Below are positions 41,302-49,039 of a DNA stretch of 64,000 bases, piece after piece. Under the pieces are notes generated by a model, which did no database searches, was not told the DNA's origin, and saw nothing but the letters and a program-made list of their open reading frames with translations. The translations under genes and the position numbers were made by a program. Origin of the DNA: Streptomyces capitiformicae (GTDB lineage: Bacteria; Actinomycetota; Actinomycetes; Streptomycetales; Streptomycetaceae); contig NZ_CP022161.1 of NCBI RefSeq assembly GCF_002214185.1, positions 8,563,486 to 8,627,485 of the forward strand. The letters are read 5' to 3'. Positions within the stretch are counted from its first letter, which is position 1. The number at the start of each line of letters is the position of its first letter.

Positions 41302-42815
41302 CAGATGGTGCGTTGCCCCATCAGGATGACTTGTCCCCTTCGGTATACGACGTCGCCGCTGTGTCCCTCGTCGACGGCCCGCAGCAGTCCGCGTGCGTGC
41401 AATGGCTCACCGAAAACCGCACAACCCGCACCACTTGGGGCGTTCCTCCCCAGATCAACTGGTACGACAGCTACCTGTCGACCTACGCCGCCGCCCTCGC
41501 CCTGTACAACGCGGGCCGGCGTTCCCTGGCCGAGCCCGCTCTGTCGGCGCTGGCCGCGCTGGTTCCCCGGGCTCCTACCGGTGTTCTGGAGACCCTGACC
41601 TTCGGCGGCCTGGTGGATGCGCTGGACCGCTTCTGCGCCTACCGCGGCTGGCCGGTACCCCGGCACCCCGGGCCCGTGCACGCCGTCATCGACCGTGAAC
41701 GCGGCAAGTGGAGCCGGATGCGCGCCTGGGACCGCTTCCTCGACCCGGACCAGTCCATCGCCGGCTACTGCGCGGAACGCGTCTACGGCGACGAGGACAT
41801 CGACACCGACGCCTTCCTGGAAGCCTTTCAGGCTCCCAACGGATCCGTCGCCAACGCACCTGCCGCCTCAGCTCTTTTCCTCCTGGAAGTGGAACGCCGT
41901 GGCAAAAGTGCGGCATCCGAGCGTGCCGACAGGCTCCGTCACTACCTGCGTACCCGTCCCATCCCGGCCGGCTACCTGGACTGGGTCCCCCACTTCACCA
42001 CCGCGTGGACCATCATGTTCGAGCACGCGCCGGGAAGCGTCCCCGACATCGAGCAGGCAGCGATGGACGCGCTCTGCGAAGATCTGAACCACCCGTCCGG
42101 CCTGCTCTGCACGGTCAGCACCCTGGACGGAGGAGTCACCATTCCCGGTGACACCGACAGCACCGCCTGCGCCATGCTGGCCGCACGGATCATGGGCCGG
42201 CAGGTTCCCGACTCCACCCTCCTCGACAGCCTTTACGCGCCGTCCCAGGGGTGCTACCGCACCTTCCTGTTCGAACACGACGCATCGATCACCACCAACA
42301 TGCACGTGGCGGCCGTGCTCGCCCTCGACGCGCGCCACGACCGCCTGACGCAGGTCCTGCGCTGGCTCATCCACGCGGTCAACGAAGGCCGAACACTGTG
42401 CAAATGGCACCTGTCCCCGATCTACGCACACGGAGAACTTGCCCGGATCACGGCGGGGATCGACCACCCCCTGGCGCCCCTCCTCTGCACGCAGGCGGCC
42501 AGGAGTCTGCTGGCTGCACAGAACCCGGACGGCGGATGGGGGCTGCACGGCTCCACAACCGAGGAGACCGCCTACGCCGTGCACGGTCTGGCAGCCGCAG
42601 CTCAAAGCCACGGCCACGCATACGCCCTCCAGGCCACCGACGCTCTCGGCATCGCTCACGCCTACCTCATCACCCACCAGCCCCAGGAGACCCCACTATG
42701 GCTCGGTAAGACGTTGTACTGCCTGCGCCCCCTCGTGCCCGTACTTCACCGCACAGCCCTCGCGCGCACCGAGCAAGTGGCCGGCGTCGGTCACCACGCT
42801 CAAGGCGCCCGCTGA
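41298..42815 (+). CDS. Class II diterpene cyclase (copalyl-diphosphate-synthase-like)
   Basis: 505 residues, the length of bacterial class II diterpene cyclases. The squalene-cyclase-like fold is shown by INWYDSYLSTYAAALALY, LEVERRGKS, NHPSGLLCTVS and the QW-like LLAAQNPDGGWGLHG. The catalytic motif, normally DxDD, reads Asp285-Thr-Asp287-Ser288 (IPGDTDSTACAM); the middle Asp, taken as the proton donor, is kept but the last Asp is Ser. It would protonate and cyclise GGPP without losing diphosphate. It overlaps the P450 gene by four bases. Confidence 0.85.
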   Translation: MTDGALPHQDDLSPSVYDVAAVSLVDGPQQSACVQWLTENRTTRTTWGVPPQINWYDSYLSTYAAALALYNAGRRSLAEPALSALAALVPRAPTGVLETLTFGGLVDALDRFCAYRGWPVPRHPGPVHAVIDRERGKWSRMRAWDRFLDPDQSIAGYCAERVYGDEDIDTDAFLEAFQAPNGSVANAPAASALFLLEVERRGKSAASERADRLRHYLRTRPIPAGYLDWVPHFTTAWTIMFEHAPGSVPDIEQAAMDALCEDLNHPSGLLCTVSTLDGGVTIPGDTDSTACAMLAARIMGRQVPDSTLLDSLYAPSQGCYRTFLFEHDASITTNMHVAAVLALDARHDRLTQVLRWLIHAVNEGRTLCKWHLSPIYAHGELARITAGIDHPLAPLLCTQAARSLLAAQNPDGGWGLHGSTTEETAYAVHGLAAAAQSHGHAYALQATDALGIAHAYLITHQPQETPLWLGKTLYCLRPLVPVLHRTALARTEQVAGVGHHAQGAR

Positions 42816-42850
42816 CCGGCCGGAACTGACATGCTCGGACATCAGGTCCG

Positions 42851-43906
42851 TCACGGCGCCGTCGGGCCTTTGGTGTCCTCTTGAGCGGCCCCGAAGAGAT
42901 CGTCGAAAGTGTGCCGGTCCGCTGCGACGTCGGTCCCAGGGCGGTAACGCCCGCAGTTCATGTGCCAGTCATGGGATCCGCGGACCAGTGTGCGCAGGTG
43001 TGTGAGGCACTGCTCAGCAACGAGTTCGACGTCACTGGGAAGTTGCAGTGACTGGACGAGACCAGGAAGTTCCTGGCCGGCTTCGAGGAAGTCTCGGAGC
43101 CTGTCAGCGATCATGGTGTGGACGTGCTCCACTGCCCGCTGGGGGGCGAGGTCCTGCTGGGTCTGGACGGCGAGTGCAAGGTTGCTCGTCTCTCCGAAGG
43201 CTGCCTCCTTGGTGTAGCTGACAAGGTCGTTGGTCCACATGATGGTGTCGGCCGCGCTCCTCAGCAGGGTCTGATACGTGGTGCTGCAGTACACGGTGTC
43301 AGGGAGCCATACATGGTGGATGTGGTGCTGAAGGTCATGTGCGAAGGAGACCCAGCCGATTCTGCCGCGCAGTTCGAGGCAGGTGGCGACGTCCATCGGC
43401 ATCTGAGTGGCCCGGTGGATTGAGGCTTGCAGCTGGCAGCGGAATGTGTCGGACATGTGCTCATAGAAACGTCGGCGCCATTGAGACGGGCTGTCACGTC
43501 CGGTGCGCTGCCACAGGTCTGTCAATGCCGTAGCGGCGGGTGTCGACCGGGCCTGAATGTCAGTGTCGTGGAGGAGTATGGCGCGGAATTCGTCCAGCAC
43601 CGAGGCCAGGAGATCGGGCCGCAGGCCCACGGTGGCTTCGTCGATCTGGTCTTCGAACACGGCTGCCCAGGTCATCCAGTCAGTGAACAGCCGCAATGCG
43701 GGCCAGTCGTCGACGGTGGGAGCGTAGTAGGAAACCATGAGATCGACGCGGTACCTCCTGAGACGTTCCGCGGCCCCTTCGGTGGTTACCAGACCGAAGC
43801 GGCGGGCCCACTCCAGTGTGGCGGAATACAGATGGCCCGCCAGGGGATTCTCCCGCGAGGGGGCGAAGGGGATGTCGATCCTCGGAATGGTGACCTCAGT
43901 GGTCAT
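42851..43906 (-). CDS. Class I terpene synthase
   Basis: 351 residues from an ATG at 43906 with AAGGAGG upstream. Metal-binding motif 1 is a variant, EDQIDE at residues 85-90 (usual DDxxD/E); motif 2 is intact, NDLVSYTKE at 226-234. A C-terminal RY pair is present (CGRYRPG). It probably ionises the bicyclic diphosphate made by the class II enzyme. Convergent with the operon on the other strand; the two stops are only 35 bases apart. Confidence 0.85.
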   Translation of the reverse strand: MTTEVTIPRIDIPFAPSRENPLAGHLYSATLEWARRFGLVTTEGAAERLRRYRVDLMVSYYAPTVDDWPALRLFTDWMTWAAVFEDQIDEATVGLRPDLLASVLDEFRAILLHDTDIQARSTPAATALTDLWQRTGRDSPSQWRRRFYEHMSDTFRCQLQASIHRATQMPMDVATCLELRGRIGWVSFAHDLQHHIHHVWLPDTVYCSTTYQTLLRSAADTIMWTNDLVSYTKEAAFGETSNLALAVQTQQDLAPQRAVEHVHTMIADRLRDFLEAGQELPGLVQSLQLPSDVELVAEQCLTHLRTLVRGSHDWHMNCGRYRPGTDVAADRHTFDDLFGAAQEDTKGPTAP

Positions 43907-44106
43907 CTGGCCTCCTTGCCCGTGGTCAAGCGCGACGCAAGACGCCCGGCACCGCCGGCACACCAGGCACGGGCCGGGATCCGGGCCACTGCCAGAGCCC
44001 GGGCCGCCTCCGCACAGCCAGCAGAGCTGACATCACCGCGCCACACCAGAGCCCACGCCGGGGCGCACTGGCGCACATTCGGGGGAATACCACCCCCACC
44101 AACCAC
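43903..44106 (-). CDS. Possible small coupled gene before the terpene synthase
   Basis: A 67-residue frame (MVGGGGIPPNVRQCAPAW, later AWCAGGAGRLASRLTTGKEA) whose TGA overlaps the terpene-synthase ATG by four bases. The overlap suggests translation, but composition is ordinary GC-rich and no family is seen. Otherwise the gap 43907-44214 holds nothing recognisable. Confidence 0.3.
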   Translation of the reverse strand: MVGGGGIPPNVRQCAPAWALVWRGDVSSAGCAEAARALAVARIPARAWCAGGAGRLASRLTTGKEAR

Positions 44107-44214
44107 CCCAGCCCGACAAGCTTCCGCGGTCGACTCGTCCTGCCCCGCGAGCCGAAGGCGCGGGGGGACCGCCTCAATGAGGTGGTGAGCGGGTCACACG
44201 CCCTCGGGAGCCGC

Positions 44215-47200
44215 TCAGCCTTTCTCCGGAGAACCTCCGCCCATGAGCGCCGTGGCGAGTTGGGCTCGGCGGCGGATGCCCAGCTTGCGGTAGGTGCTGG
44301 TCAGGTGGGTCTCCACGGTGCGGCGGGCGAGGTGGAGTTGTTGGGCTATCTCGGTGTTCGTGCGGCTCTGGGCGGCGAGTTCGGCGATGCGGCGTTCGCC
44401 GGCGGTGAGCGCGGAGGGGCCGGTGAGGGCCGTGGTGGTGCGGCGGGCGCCGCCGTCGCGCAGGGCGGCCTCCGCGATCACGCGGATCCGTGACGCGCCC
44501 AGCCGTTCGGCGCGTTCCGCCGCCTCCCGCAGGGCCTCACGGGCCCGCGCCCGCTCACCGGCCGCGGCGAGGCCGCGCCCCTGGGCGACGAGAGCCGGGA
44601 TCAACTCCGTGTCGACGGACCCCCCGCCCGCCTTGGACGCCGAGGTACCGTCCGGCACTCCAACCGCCGCTGCCCTCACCGGAGTTCCGCCCGGCGTCCC
44701 CACCACCCCCTGCCGCAGAAGTCGTACCGCCCGGTCCGCCAAGTCGAGGCCGCGGCGGCCGGCCGTGGCGGTGGCGAGGGTGCTGAGGGCTCGGCCGAGG
44801 ACGCGGGGGGTGTTCCAGACCGTGGCCAGGCAGAGTTCCTTTTCGGCGAGGGCGAGGGCCTCATGGGGGCGGCCCAGGGCGAGGTGGCACTCGGCGGAGG
44901 CGGTTCGCCACGGGGTGACGACGGGGCTCACCACGTCTCGGGCCGACTGGCGGCGGCCGCACTCCAGGAAGTCGTCGAGCGCGGCCGCCGGATCGCCGGT
45001 GGCGGCGCGCAGGACACCTCGGGCGTACAGGAAGCGGTTCAGCTCCCAGGTCTCGTGGGCGCGTTGGACGTCGAAGCCGTCCGCGAGACGGGTGGCCTCC
45101 TCGGTGCGGCCGGTCTCGACCAGCGCGACGACGGCCTGGGCCAGGGCGTTGGCCGACTCCGGCCGGCCCCCGTCGGGCCACCGGACCGCGGGGTCGGCGA
45201 GCACGTCCTCGTAGGCGCCGCGGGCGGCGGCGATGTCGATCCGTGTGTTCACCAGCGCGAGGTGCATGGGGTGCAGCAGGGAGACCCGCTGGCCGGCCAG
45301 GCCGCGCTGGACGAGCCGTTCGGCCTCGTCGAGCTGGTCGGCCCACTGGGCGACCGCGGCGGCCGTGCCCAGCAGGAAGGCCTCCGCGAGCGGGTCGGCC
45401 GGCTGGGCGAGCAGGGCGCGGATGCGGCTCATCGCAAACGCGGCCGAGGTGAGGCCCGCCGTCGACTCGTAGCGCACCAGCAGTGCCTGGCCGGCCGTGC
45501 CGACGAGTTGCGGTGACCGTTCGGCGGTCTCGCGGAGCCAGCGGTACACCTCCTGCCGTACGCCCTGGTCGTGGTCGGACAGCAGCGCGGAGGCGGTCTG
45601 TACGGTGCGGACCAGGTCCGGGTGGTCGGTGAGGTGTTCGTCGCGCAGACCGCGCAGGACGTCGACGGCGGCGCGGGCCTCGCCCCGCCGGGCCAGGGCC
45701 GTACCGAGGGCCACCGCCGCGTGCACGCGTTCCCGGGGTGGGCCGGGCAGCCGCATCGCCTCGGCGAGTCGGGGGATTCCGGCGGTCGAGCACACGGTGG
45801 CGTATTCCAGGGAGCCCAGTTCGGTGAGGACCACGGTTCGGCGCGCGGTCGGCATCGGTTCGTCGAGCGCGCGGCGCAGACAGGCGAGGGCGTCGTCGCT
45901 GCGGTCGTCCCGTACGGCCGATTCTGCGGCGTCGAGCAGGACGCTGGTCGCCCATGCCTCGCCGACCGGGCCGCAGCGCAGCAGTTGTCCGGCCACCGCT
46001 TCGGCGGGGTCGCCGCGGTGCAGCATCGCCTCGGCGGCCCTGCGGTGCGCGGCCTGCCGCCGGTCGCTCGCCCAGCCGCTCAACACGGCGTCCCGCAGCA
46101 GGGGATGGGCGTAGCGGAGCCGCCCTTCGGTGTCGGGGCGGAGCAGGCCAAGGCGGGTCATCGCGGTGAGCCAGCCCGCCACGCGGGCGGGGTCGGCGTC
46201 CGCCGTACGGGCGAGCAGCTCCGCGTCGGCGGCCACCGGGTCGTCCTCGGCGAGGGGGTGTTGTGCAAGTCCCGTGCGGTGCCCGCGGTGTTCGGTGCGT
46301 GCCCTCGGCGTGCCGGACGAAGGCCCTCGTAGCGGAGCTACTTGGGCCTTCGTCCGGTGCGGCGAGGGTGCGTGCCGGGCGCCGTGGGTGCTGTGCGGAA
46401 CTTGCACAACACCCCCTAGCGCGGCGAGCGCGCGGGCGGTCTCCGTGGTGGCGGGCCCGGCGCTGTCCAGCCACCAGGACACCGCGGCGGAGTAGCCGCC
46501 GGGGTAGAGCGCCGCACAGGTGTCCGGAAGGGAGGTGGCCTGGAGAGCGTCCGGGCCGGCGCCGTGGAGGTCGTCGAGCAGGGCGCGCAGCAGCAGGGGA
46601 TGGCCGGCGCCCGCTCGTAAGCACGCGTCCACAAACTCCGGCGGGGCGGCGCCGCCCCGGGCCGAACGGACCAGCTCGGCCGCGGAGTCCGCGCTCAGCG
46701 GGGCCAGGGTGCGAGTGCGGACGAGGGCAGGCGAGAGGGTGTGCGCGAGGCCGTCCGCCGGGGGGTCGATGTCGTACTGGCTGCGCTCGGTGGCCACCAG
46801 GAGCACCGGCAGGCGGTCGATACGGCGGACGGCCTCGACGAGCCAGCGGCGCGAGTCGTCGTCGGCGAAGTGCACGTCGTCCACGGCGAGCAGCAGCGGG
46901 GACTCGGCGGCGTAGGAGCTCAAGCGCCGCCACAGCCGCGCGGCCCTGCCCCGGTGCGGCGGGGTGCCCGGCGGGTCCGGCGTCTCACCCCCCAGGTCGA
47001 ACTCGGGGCCGCACGCGAGGAGTTGGACAACGGTGTCGAACGGCACGGAGGTGTGCTCGGGCGAGCAGCGGGCCCGCAGTACGCGCATGCCGTGTTCCGT
47101 GGCGCGGTCGGCGGCGGCCTCCAGGAGCGCGGTGCGACCGGTGCCGGTGGCGCCCCTGAGCAGCACCAGGCGGCCGGAGCCGGTCCGGGCGCGGGCGGCC

Positions 47201-47259
47201 TCGGCGGCGAGCAGCTCCAGAGGCTCCCAGCGTTCGAGAAGCGGTTCCGGTACGCACAT
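44215..47259 (-). CDS. LuxR-family regulator with AAA-type ATPase domain (LAL type), next to the eCIS genes
   Basis: 1,014 residues, ATG at 47259 with AGGAGG upstream. N-terminal P-loop at residues 36-43 (GATGTGRT, Arg where Lys is usual), Walker B LLLAVDDVHFAD, a long TPR-like middle, and a C-terminal LuxR helix-turn-helix (ELAAQSRTNTEIAQQL, RRTVETHLTSTYRKLGI). A 165-bp MITE adds 55 residues in frame after ALAALG. Large LuxR regulators accompany Streptomyces eCIS clusters, so it may control the system encoded to its right. Confidence 0.83.
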   Translation of the reverse strand: MCVPEPLLERWEPLELLAAEAARARTGSGRLVLLRGATGTGRTALLEAAADRATEHGMRVLRARCSPEHTSVPFDTVVQLLACGPEFDLGGETPDPPGTPPHRGRAARLWRRLSSYAAESPLLLAVDDVHFADDDSRRWLVEAVRRIDRLPVLLVATERSQYDIDPPADGLAHTLSPALVRTRTLAPLSADSAAELVRSARGGAAPPEFVDACLRAGAGHPLLLRALLDDLHGAGPDALQATSLPDTCAALYPGGYSAAVSWWLDSAGPATTETARALAALGGVVQVPHSTHGARHAPSPHRTKAQVAPLRGPSSGTPRARTEHRGHRTGLAQHPLAEDDPVAADAELLARTADADPARVAGWLTAMTRLGLLRPDTEGRLRYAHPLLRDAVLSGWASDRRQAAHRRAAEAMLHRGDPAEAVAGQLLRCGPVGEAWATSVLLDAAESAVRDDRSDDALACLRRALDEPMPTARRTVVLTELGSLEYATVCSTAGIPRLAEAMRLPGPPRERVHAAVALGTALARRGEARAAVDVLRGLRDEHLTDHPDLVRTVQTASALLSDHDQGVRQEVYRWLRETAERSPQLVGTAGQALLVRYESTAGLTSAAFAMSRIRALLAQPADPLAEAFLLGTAAAVAQWADQLDEAERLVQRGLAGQRVSLLHPMHLALVNTRIDIAAARGAYEDVLADPAVRWPDGGRPESANALAQAVVALVETGRTEEATRLADGFDVQRAHETWELNRFLYARGVLRAATGDPAAALDDFLECGRRQSARDVVSPVVTPWRTASAECHLALGRPHEALALAEKELCLATVWNTPRVLGRALSTLATATAGRRGLDLADRAVRLLRQGVVGTPGGTPVRAAAVGVPDGTSASKAGGGSVDTELIPALVAQGRGLAAAGERARAREALREAAERAERLGASRIRVIAEAALRDGGARRTTTALTGPSALTAGERRIAELAAQSRTNTEIAQQLHLARRTVETHLTSTYRKLGIRRRAQLATALMGGGSPEKG
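46253..46417. mobile_element. In-frame MITE inside the LuxR regulator gene
   Basis: Perfect 18-bp inverted ends (46253-46270, begins AGGGGGTGTTGTGCAAGT, and 46400-46417). The interior has a long inverted repeat around CGTGCCGGACGAAGGCC / GGCCTTCGTCCGGTGCGGCG. Length 165 bp, exactly 55 codons, no stop codon on the gene's strand; it encodes His/Arg/Pro-rich sequence (PHSTHGARHAPSPHRTKAQ). The host protein reads normally on both sides. Confidence 0.82.
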
Positions 47260-47523
47260 CACGGCCTCCTGTCGTGGACCTGGCGTTTCACGGGTCGTTC
47301 TACGCGTCGTGCTGCGCTCCCGTAGACGGGGCATCGCCCCGCGCGGTGCACTGGTCGCGGGCGTTTGGCGTGGAAGTGCCGTGGCCGAACTCGTGGCCGA
47401 TCTCGTGGTAGGTCTCGTGGTCCTCCACGATTGCGCGAGGCACACGCCGCACAGAAGTGTGGATCGAGCCCATCCGCCACTTCCCGTACGGGAGCGGCGA
47501 TTTCGCGCCTACGGGAGAAATGG

Positions 47524-48210
47524 TTGAGCAGCACATTCCGGCCCTCGGACACCGGCAGGGCACGGTCCCCGGAGCCCTCGGAGTCCCAGCGCCGTATCCC
47601 GGTGGTGGTCCACACCCCCGACCCGCTCTCCCGGGCCGGGGTGCTCAGCCAGCTGCGTGGGCACCCGGTGATCGACCTGGTCGAGGACGGTGAGGTCAGG
47701 CCGGGCACCGTGGCGGTGCTGGTCGGGGAGACGCCGGACGAGGCCCTGCTCGCCACGCTGCGCAGAGTGGTGCGCAGCGAGGGCGCGAGAGCCGTGCTGG
47801 TGGTGAGCCTGATCCGGGAGACCGAACTGCTCGACGTCATCGAGTGCGGTGTCGGGGCCATCGTGTGGCGCCAGGAGGCCACCGCGCACCGGCTGTCGCA
47901 GGCCGTACTGGCGGCCTCCCGGGGAGACGGCGACCTGCCCGCCGATCTGCTCGGCCGGCTGATCAACCAGGTCGGCACCTTGCAGCGCTCGGTGGCCGGC
48001 CGGCCCGGGGCACCGCTGTCCGGTCTGGTGCCGCGTGAGATCGACGTCCTCCGACTCGTCGCCGAGGGGATGGACACCGGTGAGATCGCGAGCAAGCTCT
48101 CCTACTCCGAACGCACCGTCAAGAACGTGATGCACGGGCTCACCACCCGACTGCACCTTCGCAACCGGGCACACGCCGTGGCCTATGCCCTCAGGGAAGG
48201 CTACATCTGA
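47524..48210 (+). CDS. LuxR-type regulator with an atypical receiver domain
   Basis: 228 residues from a TTG at 47524 with GGGAG upstream. The receiver-like N-terminal domain (PVVVHTPDPLSRAGVL) lacks the phospho-acceptor Asp: strand 3 reads VAVLVGETPDEALL. The C-terminal NarL/LuxR HTH is complete (LVPREIDVLRLVAEGMDTGE, SERTVKNVMHGLTTRL). It is divergent from the large LuxR gene and just upstream of the first eCIS gene, so it may activate the cluster by a non-phosphorylation signal. Confidence 0.8.
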   Translation: MSSTFRPSDTGRARSPEPSESQRRIPVVVHTPDPLSRAGVLSQLRGHPVIDLVEDGEVRPGTVAVLVGETPDEALLATLRRVVRSEGARAVLVVSLIRETELLDVIECGVGAIVWRQEATAHRLSQAVLAASRGDGDLPADLLGRLINQVGTLQRSVAGRPGAPLSGLVPREIDVLRLVAEGMDTGEIASKLSYSERTVKNVMHGLTTRLHLRNRAHAVAYALREGYI

Positions 48211-48343
48211 TCGAACGGGCAGCCGAACCAGCACAGTTGGGCACCACACTTTGCCCCCTCGACGTCCCCAGCGCGTCTACAAGGGCGGCGCCCGCGGCGG
48301 GCACGATCGGTGGACAGGCACACGACACAGCAGGAGCACGACC

Positions 48344-49039
48344 GTGATCCACGAGGTGGACGAGGTCCTCAAGGGACTGATCGGCGGTGGCGCCCTGGCC
48401 GGTTCCGGCATCGACGTGTCCTTCGAGGCCCCGACCCGCGACTGGGCGGCCCGGCGCAACGCGCCCACCGTCAACACCTACCTGTACGACATCCGCGAGG
48501 ACGTCTCCCGCCGCCAGCGCGGCCAGCAGCCGGTCCGCGACGAGCGCGACATCGTCGTACGCCGCCGTCAGCCGCCCCGCTGGTTCCGGTTGTCGTACCT
48601 GGTCACCGCCTGGACGAAAGCGCCCCAGGACGAACACCGGCTGCTGTCCGCCGTGTTGGCCACCCTGCTGCCGCGCGAGCTGCTGCCCCCCGACGAGCTC
48701 CCGGGCGCGCTCGGTTCGTTGGGGCTGTCCGTGCCCGTGTCGGTGGCGGGGCTGCACTCGGAGTCCCGGTCCCTCGCGGAGATCTGGTCCGCGCTGGGCG
48801 GCGAGCTCAAGCCGTCCCTCGACCTCGTGGTCACCGCGCCCTTCCCGGCCTTCCCCGAGTACGACGCCGGTCCCCCGGTCACCGAGGGCGCGGCCGTCCG
48901 CGTCCGCGGCATCGACGGCTCCCTGGAGGGTTCGCAGGAGCGCGCCCACCGGCCGCACCACCTGGCGTCCGCGCCACGCGCCGGGGAACGGCGGCGGCAC
49001 CTCGGCCCCGCGCCCGACACCGGAGAGCGGCCGCGGTGA
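48344..49039 (+). CDS. eCIS tail-terminator-like protein, DUF4255 (Pvc16-like)
   Basis: 231 residues, GTG at 48344 with GGAG upstream. It begins VIHEVDEVLKGLIGGGALAG and has the DUF4255 core (VNTYLYDIREDVSRRQ, RWFRLSYLVTAWTKAPQDEH, LLSAVLATLLPRELLP). Members cap the sheath and tube of contractile injection systems. The C-terminal 30 residues are basic and Pro/Arg-rich. The next gene overlaps its stop by four bases. Confidence 0.82.
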   Translation: MIHEVDEVLKGLIGGGALAGSGIDVSFEAPTRDWAARRNAPTVNTYLYDIREDVSRRQRGQQPVRDERDIVVRRRQPPRWFRLSYLVTAWTKAPQDEHRLLSAVLATLLPRELLPPDELPGALGSLGLSVPVSVAGLHSESRSLAEIWSALGGELKPSLDLVVTAPFPAFPEYDAGPPVTEGAAVRVRGIDGSLEGSQERAHRPHHLASAPRAGERRRHLGPAPDTGERPR

